A stretch of DNA of 21,378 nucleotides, from NCBI GenBank assembly GCA_965371945.1, contig CBDVAK010000023.1, positions 1-21,378 on the forward strand. The letters run 5' to 3'. A model generated the notes under the pieces. That model saw only the letters and a list, made by a program, of their open reading frames with translations, made no database searches and had not been told where the DNA came from. Made by a program: the position numbers and the translations under genes. Positions 6,994-15,201 of the stretch are shown here, in pieces; position 1 is the first letter of the stretch, and every line of letters begins with the position of its first letter. The stretch comes from CBDVAK01 sp965371945. GTDB lineage: Bacteria > Pseudomonadota > Gammaproteobacteria > Competibacterales > JAHEDQ01.

Positions 6994-9924
6994 ATGTTAC
7001 GGCGTGTCCTGTTGGTAGCGTCACTGCTGCTCGCCGGCGCGACCGGTTACGTCCTGTATGCGCTGGATCACTACAAGCCCTTGCTGGAAAATGCTGTTGG
7101 CAGGGCCCTGGGTCGATCGGTCAGCATCGCCGGAGATCTGTCGCTGGCATGGTCGATCAAACCGGCCGTCACGCTGCAACAGGTGACGGTTGGGAACCCG
7201 GGATGGGCTGCTGGCAAGCGGTTGCTTCAGGCCGAAGAAGTGGTGGTGCAGTTTGATGCCCTGGCTTTGCTGGATTGGCGGGTCGAGGTTGTATTGCTGG
7301 AGTTGCACAACGCCAGTATCGATCTCGAAACCGCAACGGACGGCCGTGACAACTGGACGTTTCGATCTCCCGGCAGCTCCGGTTTCAGCTTCGATCTCGA
7401 TGCCTTGCGGGTGGCGGATTCCGACCTGAGCTACCGTTCAGGAAGTGATCCGCCACGGCGGCTGCAGGTGGTCGCCCTGGAGCTGACGGGCCTCAACGAG
7501 GATACGGTCGAGCTGGAGGCAACGGGGCGCTATGAGGGGGTGCCGCTCGCGCTGTCCGCGACCGCGGCAGGTGGGGCTGGCGCTGGGCAGGGAAAGTGGC
7601 CGTTCAGCGCTCGGCTGCAAAGTGGCGATGCTGTTCTGACTGTATCCGGAAGCAGCGCCACGCCGTTCGATTTTTCCACCATCGAGGCTGATTTCAGGCT
7701 TAACGGTGCAGCCCCTGAGGCACTGCTGGAACTGACGGGCATCGGCCCTGTGGCTGGTGTTGCAGTTGATTTCGAGGCTCGTTTGACGGCTGTCGGGGGA
7801 CAGCACTACCAGCTCAGCACATTCGAGGCCCGTGTCGGTGGCAGCACCCTGAGCGGGGATCTCGGTCTTGATCTGTCGAACGCCCGACCCCTAGTGACGG
7901 GCTCGGTCACTGCGACCGTGTTCGACAGTGCCGATTTCGATGCACCCGGCTCGTTTGCTGAGAATGCGGGGGTGGACTGGTCGAAGCAGCCACTGCCGTT
8001 CGAGGTCCTGTCCGGTTTCGATGCCCGGATGACGGTCGGGGCCGGCAAAATGCAGATGTATGGGTTGAGCATTGACAACGCCGACGCCACCCTGGTGCTT
8101 GACGATGGCCGGCTTCAGGTCGACGGCTTGCGGGCTGAGCTGCCGGGTTTGCCGGTGACCGGTCAGGTGGTGTTCGATAGCAGGGCCAACCCCCCCACGA
8201 TTGAGATCAGCCTCGACAGTGACCGGGTGGGTCTGCCGCAGGCGCTGCGACCTTTCTTGCCGAATTTCCCGATCCGGGGCGAACTGCGCAAGCTGGCGGT
8301 GAGATTGAATTCGCAAGGGCGTACCGTTGCCGAACTGATCGAGGGCAGCCATGGCAGCGTGGTCGCGGGTTCGGGACGTTTCAACGTGCCTGACACCGGG
8401 GGAGGTGATACCCGTGTAGCCCGGCTGTCCCGTCCCCGGCTGAGCGTAGAGGCGGGCAAGCGGGTCCGTTTGCGCACGTCGCTGGAATCACAAGGGCAAT
8501 CGATGCGGCTGGATCTGAGTGGCGGTACCCTCGCGGATCTGCTTCCCGGTGGCAGGGGCTGGCCGCGGATCTATGCTGATGCGCGCACCGAGATCAACGG
8601 CCAGTCCCTGATCATCGACGGCAACTTCGGATCACTTGCAGCGGTACTGGCGGGTGGCCAGGTGCGGGTGGATATGAAGGCTCACAGCGACGCTCGCGTA
8701 GTTGCTTTCAAGGGAACCCTGGCCTCACCGGGGCAGCTAAGCGGCGCCCGGTTCGCTATCGATGCCTCGGGTCCCAGCCTGGACGCACTGTCGCCACTGC
8801 TTGGGTTGCAGTTGCCCGCAACCGAACCTTACCGGATCAAGGTACAGATGCATGCACAGAAGCGATTGCTGCGTTTCACCGATCTGGCGGCGCGTTTTGG
8901 AAACAACGATCTCGAAGGGGACATCGATATCGGGCTTGACCAGCGCAAGCATGTCGACGCGACGCTGAGGTCGAAATCATTGGACCTGACGCCCTTTCTG
9001 CCGTCTGAAATGCAGCACTCCAGTGTCGATGCCAGCATCTTCGAGACCCGCTTGCCGTTGGAGTTCCTGGATGCAGCGGACGGTAAAGTGAAACTGCGGG
9101 TTGGGCATCTGAAACTGGGTGAATTTGGAGCCGATGACGTGGTGGTCGACGCGACCCTCGACAACTCGCGCCTGAAGGCCGGCGCCAGCGCTGGCGGAGA
9201 ACGCCTCAAGCTCGACATCGATCTGCGACCGGTGAACGCGCGCTGGCGGCTGGATCTGAACCATCGGGGCCGGCTCAAGCTGGCCTGGTTGCTGGAAGAG
9301 GAAAATAACTCCGATTTGGGCGATGATTCGGACTTTTCGGTGGATGTGAAACTCGGTGGTATTGGCAACACCGGGCAGGAACTACTCGGTTCGGCGGACG
9401 GCTATGTAGAGTTGTTGATCGGCAAGGGCCGGATCAACAAAAAGCTGTTTGTGTTACCGATGGGCGGTGTTTTCAGGACCCTGTTGCGTACCATCAATCC
9501 GCTCAGCAAGACGCAGACCTACACTTCGCTCGAATGTGCCGCGCTGTTTCTTACACTCGATCAGGGTATTGCCACCAGTTCCAAGGGCATTGCTCTACAG
9601 ACCGAGGAAATCAACCTCATCGGCGGCGGTGCTCTCAATCTGCGCAACAATGAGATCGAGTTGCAGTTCAAAACGGCCCAGCGCAAGGGCCTGGGTATCA
9701 GTATTCTCGGTATCGCCGACAAATTCATCCGCCTCACAGGAACCCTGAACGACCCCAGGGTGGTGATCGACCCTGCGGGATTCCTGATCCAGGGCGTGGC
9801 CGCCTGGGCCACTGCGGGGCTGAGTCTGGTCTATGAGGGTATCGTCAGCCGACTGACAGCCTCCAGCGATCCCTGTGCGCTGGTCGTGGAACAGGCTGAC
9901 AAGGAACAGGCGACACCGAAATAG
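6994..9924 (+). CDS. AsmA-family protein
   Basis: This 976-residue protein is anchored by one N-terminal segment (residues 4-24, after MLRR) with the rest predicted in the periplasm. The N-terminal domain carries typical AsmA features: ENAVGRALGRSVSIAGDLSL, then TLQQVTVGNPGWAAGKRLLQ and a long series of amphipathic beta-strands. The C-terminus has the conserved AsmA end (NLIGGGALNLRNNEIELQFK, followed by a domain with RLTGTLNDPRVVIDP). Members such as AsmA, YhdP and TamB are beta-strand-rich envelope proteins implicated in lipid transport to, or homeostasis of, the outer membrane; a direct role here is inference. The length is larger than E. coli AsmA (617 residues), but such lengths occur in the family. 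The next genes on the same strand encode a Rieske fusion protein and a lipoprotein. Confidence 0.92.
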   Translation: MLRRVLLVASLLLAGATGYVLYALDHYKPLLENAVGRALGRSVSIAGDLSLAWSIKPAVTLQQVTVGNPGWAAGKRLLQAEEVVVQFDALALLDWRVEVVLLELHNASIDLETATDGRDNWTFRSPGSSGFSFDLDALRVADSDLSYRSGSDPPRRLQVVALELTGLNEDTVELEATGRYEGVPLALSATAAGGAGAGQGKWPFSARLQSGDAVLTVSGSSATPFDFSTIEADFRLNGAAPEALLELTGIGPVAGVAVDFEARLTAVGGQHYQLSTFEARVGGSTLSGDLGLDLSNARPLVTGSVTATVFDSADFDAPGSFAENAGVDWSKQPLPFEVLSGFDARMTVGAGKMQMYGLSIDNADATLVLDDGRLQVDGLRAELPGLPVTGQVVFDSRANPPTIEISLDSDRVGLPQALRPFLPNFPIRGELRKLAVRLNSQGRTVAELIEGSHGSVVAGSGRFNVPDTGGGDTRVARLSRPRLSVEAGKRVRLRTSLESQGQSMRLDLSGGTLADLLPGGRGWPRIYADARTEINGQSLIIDGNFGSLAAVLAGGQVRVDMKAHSDARVVAFKGTLASPGQLSGARFAIDASGPSLDALSPLLGLQLPATEPYRIKVQMHAQKRLLRFTDLAARFGNNDLEGDIDIGLDQRKHVDATLRSKSLDLTPFLPSEMQHSSVDASIFETRLPLEFLDAADGKVKLRVGHLKLGEFGADDVVVDATLDNSRLKAGASAGGERLKLDIDLRPVNARWRLDLNHRGRLKLAWLLEEENNSDLGDDSDFSVDVKLGGIGNTGQELLGSADGYVELLIGKGRINKKLFVLPMGGVFRTLLRTINPLSKTQTYTSLECAALFLTLDQGIATSSKGIALQTEEINLIGGGALNLRNNEIELQFKTAQRKGLGISILGIADKFIRLTGTLNDPRVVIDPAGFLIQGVAAWATAGLSLVYEGIVSRLTASSDPCALVVEQADKEQATPK

Positions 9925-10001
9925 CCGCTGTGAACAGGGGCACATTTGCGATACCGTCGGGGTCGTTCTATGCACAGATACCGTACTTACCGGAGACCAC
10001 C

Positions 10002-10628
10002 GTGAGTGATGCACTCAAGTACCTGATGTCCGCGCGCCCCGATGCCATCGGGCCCTATTTCAAGTTCCTCAAGGAAGCCGGGCGGAGTCTGGATACGCGT
10101 ACCCGCGACCTCATCTCGGTGATCACCAAGGTCGATGCCCAGACCGAAGGTGGATTCCGGCAGTATCTGACCCGCGCATTGCGCAACGGCGCCAGTCCCA
10201 ATGAAGTACTGGATGCGCTGCTGATGGCATTCCCGACCCTGGGGTTGGCGAAGATCGTGTGGGCGATCGATATCCTGCTGGACATGGATATTCCCGAGTT
10301 CCGCCCCGAAAACCTGTTTGCCGAGCCGGGCTGGCATACCGTGGCCACCCTGGACCAGCTATCTGCCGAAGACGTCACTTATCTCGATTGTGACGGCCGC
10401 AGCCTGTTCGTGTACCGGGAAGGCGACCTCCTCAAGGTCTACGACAGTCGTTGTCCTCACCAGGTCACCAACATCCCCCACCTTGCACTGCAGGGGAAAC
10501 GCCTTACCTGCCCCAAGCACCACTGGGTGTTTGACGTGTCCACCGGTGAATGCGTCGATGTGGGCAGCCGACCACTGACCGAGTTCAAACACAAGATCGA
10601 TGGCGAGACCCTGCTTGCTTACTGGTGA
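10002..10628 (+). CDS. Fusion of a CMD-like (carboxymuconolactone decarboxylase/AhpD fold) domain and a Rieske [2Fe-2S] domain
   Basis: The 208-residue protein has two parts. Residues 1-95 form an all-helical domain resembling the CMD/AhpD family (TRDLISVITKVDAQTEGG, then LTRALRNGASPNEVLDALL). The redox CxxC of AhpD-type proteins is replaced by T48-E-G-G51 and the following histidine by Y55, so peroxidase-type chemistry is unlikely. Residues 108-205 form a Rieske domain with C151-P-H153 and C170-P-K-H173, the full ligand set for a [2Fe-2S] cluster, as in ferredoxin components of dioxygenases. No signal peptide is seen, so it is cytosolic. The start at GTG 10002 is chosen because CGGAG lies just upstream; an in-frame GTG at 9930 lacks a clear site. 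It could be an electron carrier with a helical docking or dimerisation domain (inference). Confidence 0.85.
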   Translation: MSDALKYLMSARPDAIGPYFKFLKEAGRSLDTRTRDLISVITKVDAQTEGGFRQYLTRALRNGASPNEVLDALLMAFPTLGLAKIVWAIDILLDMDIPEFRPENLFAEPGWHTVATLDQLSAEDVTYLDCDGRSLFVYREGDLLKVYDSRCPHQVTNIPHLALQGKRLTCPKHHWVFDVSTGECVDVGSRPLTEFKHKIDGETLLAYW

Positions 10629-10650
10629 TCAAGGGACGGGTGATCGGTGG

Positions 10651-12024
10651 ATGTCGCTGCGCGCCGTACGTGCCTGGGTGGTGGCGGTTGTGGCCGTCAT
10701 GTTTGTCGGTGGCTGCGAATGTGACCAGAAGGTGTTTCTGCTGTCGGTAGGCGGCAGTTGTGACGAAGTACAGGACAGCGTCAATGTCGATGGCAGCGTC
10801 AGCCAGACGCCTTTGCCGGTACTGCCGGGATCTGCCCCCCAGCCTCAGGCCGGGGATGGTTTTGGCAGCGCGCTGGCGAAGGTGAGTGGTTTCAACCTGC
10901 CGGGTGTGAGGATCTCGGACACGGTGGCGAACATCGTCGTCGGTGCACCATTCAGCGATCTCGGCGCTACTGATGCCGGGGCGGTGTGGATTCAGACTCT
11001 GAACCGGGGGCTGCGCAGGACCGAGGAAACCGTGATCGCCAGCAATCGGGGCGGGTTTTCGGAGCGATTGTCGCGTGGTGACCGGTTTGGCAGCGCGGTC
11101 AGCGGCTTTGTCGATCTGGATCTCGATGGTGTCGGCGAACTGCTGGTAGGGGCGCCGGGGGATGGCCGAGACCGGGGCTCGGTGTGGCTGTTGTTCATGC
11201 ACGATGACGGCTCGGTAAGAAGCCAACAAGAATTGAGGCCGCCAATCGGGTTGAATGACGGGGACCATTTTGGCGCCGCTTTGACAACCATCAAGTTGAG
11301 CAACGATCGCATTGCCGCCCTGGTCGTGGGGGCCCCCGGCAGCGATGTTGGTGGTGACGATGCCGGTGCGGTGTGGATCCTGTTCCTCGATGCGAGCGGA
11401 CAGGTGAGTGACACCGTGCTGATCACCACGGGACTGGCTGGATTCACAGGCGCGCTCGGCGGCAGAGACGGCTTTGGCAGCGCACTCGCCGCGCTTGGCG
11501 ATCTCGACGGCGACGGCGTACCCGAACTGGCCGTAGGTGCACCGGGTAACGATGGCGACGGGCTCGATCGGGGTGCGGTGTGGGTCCTGTTCATGACCCG
11601 CGATGGCGCCGTGAAATCGCAACAGCGCATCGATGACGCAGAATTCACCGGCGTGCGTCGTTTGCGCAACGGTGATGCTTTCGGCTCCGCGCTGGCAAAC
11701 GTGGCCCGGTCGCCCACCAACGTGGTTGCGCGTGTGGTTGTCGGCGCGCCCGGCGACGACAGCGCAGGGAGCGACAGGGGCGCCTTCTGGACGCTGGATC
11801 TGGACAGCGGCGGCACGGTTTTGTTCAACAGCAAAACGACCGAGGGCCGCAATGGCTTCGGCGGGCCGTTGCGCGATGATGATCATTTCGGCGCAGCGCT
11901 CGCCGATCTTGGCGACCCTGACGACGATGGCCAGACCGACCTGGGGGTTGGTGCGCCAGGCAGCGACGGCGACAACGGCGATGTCCCCGATCAGGGCAGC
12001 TACTGGATCCTCAAGATCCAGTAA
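10651..12024 (+). CDS. FG-GAP repeat beta-propeller lipoprotein
   Basis: This 457-residue protein begins with a lipoprotein-type signal (RAVRAWVVAVVAVMFVGGC) whose lipobox cysteine would be C22. It is followed by a second cysteine in CECDQ and another near residue 36. The rest is six FG-GAP repeats, each with an FGSALA/FGAALA opening, an aspartate-rich loop such as DLDGDGVPEL, and a VGAPG close followed by an aromatic strand (AVWVLFM type). Such repeats build integrin-like beta-propellers, and the aspartate loops usually bind calcium. The product is probably on the cell surface or facing the periplasm, as a structural or adhesion protein; no catalytic domain is visible. The ATG at 10651 is chosen because the signal peptide begins there. 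The gene starts 22 bases after the Rieske fusion gene. A long antisense reading frame here is a composition artefact. Confidence 0.88.
   Translation: MSLRAVRAWVVAVVAVMFVGGCECDQKVFLLSVGGSCDEVQDSVNVDGSVSQTPLPVLPGSAPQPQAGDGFGSALAKVSGFNLPGVRISDTVANIVVGAPFSDLGATDAGAVWIQTLNRGLRRTEETVIASNRGGFSERLSRGDRFGSAVSGFVDLDLDGVGELLVGAPGDGRDRGSVWLLFMHDDGSVRSQQELRPPIGLNDGDHFGAALTTIKLSNDRIAALVVGAPGSDVGGDDAGAVWILFLDASGQVSDTVLITTGLAGFTGALGGRDGFGSALAALGDLDGDGVPELAVGAPGNDGDGLDRGAVWVLFMTRDGAVKSQQRIDDAEFTGVRRLRNGDAFGSALANVARSPTNVVARVVVGAPGDDSAGSDRGAFWTLDLDSGGTVLFNSKTTEGRNGFGGPLRDDDHFGAALADLGDPDDDGQTDLGVGAPGSDGDNGDVPDQGSYWILKIQ
12001..12023 (+). other. Perfect 9-bp hairpin over the last codons and stop of the FG-GAP gene
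   Basis: TACTGGATC (12001-12009), loop CTCAA, GATCCAGTA (12015-12023) is a flawless inverted repeat. It includes the codons for the C-terminal YWILKIQ and the first two bases of the stop TAA. It is followed by AAGGGTAATGGGG rather than a U-run, so it is not a classical terminator. It may protect the 3' end or mark a repeat element boundary. Confidence 0.6.
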
Positions 12025-12027
12025 AGG

Positions 12028-12056
12028 GTAATGGGGTCAGGTCTCTCATTGTTCAC
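12028..12056. repeat. Possible dispersed short repeat carrying GGGGTCAGGTC
   Basis: GGTAATGGGGTCAGGTCTCT is followed by CATTGTTCA. Sequences of the form TAATGGGGTCAGGTCTT are, from memory, scattered in many gammaproteobacterial genomes, often near REP-associated tyrosine (Y1) transposase genes. No transposase and no second copy are in this window, so this rests on resemblance only. Confidence 0.35.
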
Positions 12057-12145
12057 TTCCATCCCTTCATTTTTCCTTCTCCAGCATCTACGCTTGTGTG
12101 GAGCGCCTGCCGGTACACTTTGGCGCCAGCATGGGAGGCACGCCG

Positions 12146-12562
12146 ATGTACAAGAAGATCATGGTTCCGGTCGATCTCGCCCATGTCGAAAGACTGGGTA
12201 AGGCGCTGGAGACTGCCGCCGACCTTTCCAAACACTACGATATTCCGATTTGCTATGTCGGCGTGACCGCAACGACACCCGGTTCGGTCGCCCACACACC
12301 TGCGGAGTTTGCTGCCAAGCTGGAGCAGTTCGGGCAGGCAGAGGCTGCCGGGCGTGGGCTCGAGAAAGTGACGACCGCGGCCTATACCTGCCACGATCCA
12401 GCGGCCGATCTGGACCATACGCTGGATAAGGCGATTCGCGAAAGTGACTCGGATCTGGTGGTGATGGCCTCGCACGTTCCGGGTTTTCCGGACTACCTGT
12501 TCCACTCCAATGCGGGATATCTCGCCGTACACGCGAAAGTGTCGGTACTGGTCGTCAGATAG
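12146..12562 (+). CDS. Universal stress protein (UspA family)
   Basis: This 138-residue cytosolic protein of the Usp fold starts with the usual first strand MYKKIMVPVDLAHVER and ends with the last strand VSVLVVR. The nucleotide-loop region, normally G-x2-G-x9-G-S/T, reads ASHVPGFPDYLFHSNAG and has lost the first glycine and probably the exact spacing, so ATP binding may be altered. The ATG at 12146 is preferred over an upstream GTG/ATG because GGGAGG lies seven bases before it and the N-terminus matches the family exactly. It sits 64 bases upstream of a BCCT transporter gene on the same strand. Usp proteins are known next to osmolyte transporters, where TeaD controls the ectoine carrier TeaABC, so a role in regulating the BCCT carrier is a reasonable inference. 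Confidence 0.9.
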   Translation: MYKKIMVPVDLAHVERLGKALETAADLSKHYDIPICYVGVTATTPGSVAHTPAEFAAKLEQFGQAEAAGRGLEKVTTAAYTCHDPAADLDHTLDKAIRESDSDLVVMASHVPGFPDYLFHSNAGYLAVHAKVSVLVVR

Positions 12563-12578
12563 TCAGCGATCGCTACGC

Positions 12579-12596
12579 GGCAGCCGAATGGCTGCC
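12579..12596 (+). other. Intercistronic hairpin between usp and the BCCT gene
   Basis: GGCAGCC, loop GAAT, GGCTGCC form a perfect 7-bp stem with a tetraloop. It lies after the usp stop codon and about 30 bases before the BCCT start. No U-run follows. It may set different mRNA levels for the two genes through processing or partial termination. Confidence 0.5.
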
Positions 12597-12626
12597 AACC
12601 AGGGAAACCACAGGAGCGGCTCCGCC

Positions 12627-14255
12627 ATGACCGACGAATCGACCGAAACGCAAGGGATTCCCGCTCCGGAGGGTCCCGCCAATCCGATCGAAACCGACTA
12701 CCAGGTCGGTCAGGACAACATCTCCACCAGACTGGGCCCGTTCGGGCTGGACATCCACAACCCGGTTTTTGCGATCTCGGGTCTGACCATCGTGGCCTTC
12801 GTGTTTCTGACCCTGGCGTTCCAGGACAGTGCCGGGCCCTGGTTCAACGCCCTGCGGGTGTGGCTGACCTCTTCGCTGGATTGGTTCTTCCTGTCCGCCG
12901 CCAACATCTTCGTGCTGATGTGTCTGTTCCTGATCGTGTCGCCGCTGGGAAAGGTGCGGCTCGGGGGTAAGGATGCGAAACCCGACTACGGTTACGTCGG
13001 CTGGTTCTCGATGCTGTTTGCCGCCGGCATGGGCATCGGCCTGATGTTCTATGGCGTGTCGGAACCGATCTCCCACTTCACCGCTTCGCTGGCCGATACG
13101 GCGGGCACGCCCGATAGCTGGGCCCCGCTGGGGGGCGCACCCGGCGATGCGGCGGAGGCGAGCCGCCTGGGGATGGCCGCCACCATCTTTCACTGGGGTC
13201 TGCATCCCTGGGCCATTTACGCCGTGGTGGCACTGGCGTTGGCGCTGTTTTCCTACAACAAGGGGCTGCCGCTGACAATTCGCTCGATATTCTATCCGGT
13301 GTTTGGCGAGGCGGTGTGGGGTTGGACCGGACACATCATCGACACCCTGGCGGTGTTAGCGACCCTGTTCGGGTTGGCCACCTCGCTGGGGTTTGGAGCG
13401 GAACAGGCCAGCGCCGGGCTACAATTCCTGTTCGGCATCCCGGTCAGCGATGGCTCAAAGGTAGTGCTGATCCTGGCGATCACCGCGGTGGCGCTGGTGT
13501 CGGTGGTGGCTGGGCTCGACGCCGGGGTAAAACGGCTTTCCGAGATCAACATGGTGCTGGCTGCCCTGCTGCTGATCTTCGTGATTCTGGTGGGCCCCAC
13601 CACGGCCATACTGACAGGCTTTGCGAGCAATCTGGTGGCTTATGTCGAGTACCTGCCGGCGTTGTCCAATCCATTCGGTCGCACCGACGCCAACTTCAGC
13701 CAGGGTTGGACCGCGTTCTACTGGGCCTGGTGGATCTCCTGGTCGCCGTTCGTGGGCATGTTCATTGCGCGCGTCAGCCGTGGCCGGACCGTGCGTGAAT
13801 TTATCATCTGCGTACTGCTGATTCCTTCGGTGGTGTCGGTATTGTGGATGACTTCGTTCGGCGGCACCGCCATCAATCAGATTGTCACCGACGGCTATCA
13901 GGCGGTCGCCGAGGGTCCGCTCGAGCTCAAGCTGTTCCTGATGCTGGAAGCCCTGCCGATGACCGCCATCACTTCGTTTATCGGCATCGTACTGGTGATC
14001 GTGTTCTTTGTGACCTCGTCGGACTCCGGCTCACTGGTCATCGACACCATCACGGCCGGAGGCAAAGTCGATGCACCGTTGCCGCAGCGCATATTCTGGG
14101 CGACTTTCGAGGGACTGGTGGCCATCGCCCTGCTGCTTGGTGGTGGACTGGGCGCACTACAGGCCATGGCGGTATCCACCGGCTTTCCCTTTACCATCGT
14201 GCTGCTGCTTGCCTGTTATTCGATCATCAAGGGGCTGGCCAGCGAGCCACGTTGA
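12627..14255 (+). CDS. BCCT-family transporter (betaine/choline/carnitine type)
   Basis: This 542-residue inner-membrane protein has 12 predicted transmembrane segments and takes up a quaternary ammonium or sulfonium compatible solute. Family marks are the glycine-rich stretch GMGIGLMFYGVSEP (G134-G138), WGLHPWAIYAVVALALALF, and the tryptophan box in segment 8 (W366, W368, W369, W372 in the WAWWISWSPFVGMF region) that binds the trimethylammonium group. T463 and S464 in FFVTSSDSGS match the sodium-site residues T467/S468 of BetP, so sodium coupling is likely. The soluble N-terminus is about 45 residues and the C-terminus is very short, unlike the long osmosensing tail of BetP, so osmotic gating of that type is doubtful. 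The start at 12627 has AGGAG upstream. Substrate (glycine betaine, choline, DMSP or other) cannot be resolved. Confidence 0.95.
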   Translation: MTDESTETQGIPAPEGPANPIETDYQVGQDNISTRLGPFGLDIHNPVFAISGLTIVAFVFLTLAFQDSAGPWFNALRVWLTSSLDWFFLSAANIFVLMCLFLIVSPLGKVRLGGKDAKPDYGYVGWFSMLFAAGMGIGLMFYGVSEPISHFTASLADTAGTPDSWAPLGGAPGDAAEASRLGMAATIFHWGLHPWAIYAVVALALALFSYNKGLPLTIRSIFYPVFGEAVWGWTGHIIDTLAVLATLFGLATSLGFGAEQASAGLQFLFGIPVSDGSKVVLILAITAVALVSVVAGLDAGVKRLSEINMVLAALLLIFVILVGPTTAILTGFASNLVAYVEYLPALSNPFGRTDANFSQGWTAFYWAWWISWSPFVGMFIARVSRGRTVREFIICVLLIPSVVSVLWMTSFGGTAINQIVTDGYQAVAEGPLELKLFLMLEALPMTAITSFIGIVLVIVFFVTSSDSGSLVIDTITAGGKVDAPLPQRIFWATFEGLVAIALLLGGGLGALQAMAVSTGFPFTIVLLLACYSIIKGLASEPR

Positions 14256-14270
14256 ATAGTTGCAGCTCGT

Positions 14271-15188
14271 TCAGATCGAGCGTAGATAGTCGATCATCCG
14301 CTGGCGGGTTTCGGCATCCGGCAGGCGGCCGAAGCCCGCGCCCATGTTGTCGATCATGTGGCGTGGTTTGGAGGTGGCCGGGATGACGCAGGTAACCTCC
14401 GGTTTCGAAATCACGAACTTGAGGAAGAACTGTCCCCAGCTCTGACAGTCGATCTCGGCCGCCCAGTCGGGCAATGGTTTGCCCTTGACCCGGCCAAACA
14501 GCGCGCCGCGCTGAAACGGGCGATTGATGAGGGTGGCAATGCCTAAGTCGCGCGCCAGCGGAAACAGCCGCTTCTCGGCTTCGCGGTCGCCAATGTTGTA
14601 ACTGAACTGAACGAAATCGAAGGCTCTGGTACTCAGCGCGTCGAGCAGTTGGTCGTGCGCGCGACCATGCGAGGTGGTGATCCCGATGTAACGGATGCGG
14701 CCGGCTTGTTTCCAGTCTTCGAGGGTTTCCAGGTGCCGCCGCCAGTCCCTGAGATTGTGAATCTGCATCAGATCGATGCGTGCTACCTGCAGTCGTCGCA
14801 GCGATTCCAGCATCTGTCGAATTCCGTTTTCGCGGCCGTCGGTCCAGACCTTGGTCGCGGTGAACAGTGCCTGCTTTCCGTCTACGCCATTCAGCAACCG
14901 GCCCAGCACGGTCTCCGATGAGCCGTACATCGGCGAGGTATCGATCAGCGCGCCATCGTGGTCGAAGAACAGTTGCAGTACTTCCCGCAGGCGGGCCAGC
15001 AGCTCCGGGTCATCGCCTGCATCGAATGTTCGCGAGGTGCCCATGCCGACGACCGGCAGTTTTTCACCACTGCCGGGTATCAGTCGGGTCACAGGCGTTC
15101 TCCCGGCAGCGGCCAGCAGCGGATTGAACAGCGGCGCGGCGCCCACGACGGCAGCCGCCAGCTTGATGAGGTCTCTTCGTGAAATCAT
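14271..15188 (-). CDS. Tat-exported aldo/keto reductase
   Basis: This 305-residue protein starts MISRRDLIKLAAAVVGAAP, a twin-arginine signal (SRRDLIK plus a hydrophobic stretch and an A-A-A type cleavage region near residue 28), so it is probably exported folded to the periplasm. The TIM-barrel aldo/keto reductase domain follows. The catalytic tetrad is D83 and Y88 in LIDTSPMYGSSE, K113 in TATKVW, and H144 in LMQIHNLRDW. NAD(P)H use would be normal for cytosolic relatives and is puzzling for an exported enzyme unless the cofactor is bound before export. The ATG at 15188 is chosen over an upstream frame start because the Tat signal begins there. It lies 13 bases after the end of the nucleotide-transporter-like gene and is probably cotranscribed. 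Substrate unknown. Confidence 0.9.
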   Translation of the reverse strand: MISRRDLIKLAAAVVGAAPLFNPLLAAAGRTPVTRLIPGSGEKLPVVGMGTSRTFDAGDDPELLARLREVLQLFFDHDGALIDTSPMYGSSETVLGRLLNGVDGKQALFTATKVWTDGRENGIRQMLESLRRLQVARIDLMQIHNLRDWRRHLETLEDWKQAGRIRYIGITTSHGRAHDQLLDALSTRAFDFVQFSYNIGDREAEKRLFPLARDLGIATLINRPFQRGALFGRVKGKPLPDWAAEIDCQSWGQFFLKFVISKPEVTCVIPATSKPRHMIDNMGAGFGRLPDAETRQRMIDYLRSI

Positions 15189-15201
15189 GTGGGGGTCCCG
15201 G

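Noticed and set aside
8829..9371. 180-residue minus-strand frame within the AsmA gene
   Set aside because: Serine/arginine/proline-rich shadow of the AsmA coding frame, fully inside a well supported gene.
9948..9995. Repeated GATACCGT words before the Rieske fusion start
   Set aside because: Only eight bases, two copies, with no dyad or promoter context; expected by chance.
10585..11886. 433-residue antisense reading frame opposite the FG-GAP lipoprotein gene
   Set aside because: It arises from repeated GC-rich codons on the coding strand, has no ribosome binding site, and its translation is rich in H, R, P and Q without domain features.
12573..13334. 253-residue minus-strand frame over the usp-BCCT junction
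   Set aside because: Rich in H, R, G and Q, overlaps the strongly supported BCCT gene, and matches no family.
14265..14281. GCTCG/CGAGC inverted repeat between the convergent BCCT and aldo/keto reductase genes
   Set aside because: Five base pairs with a 7-base loop and no U-run on either strand; too weak to call a bidirectional terminator.
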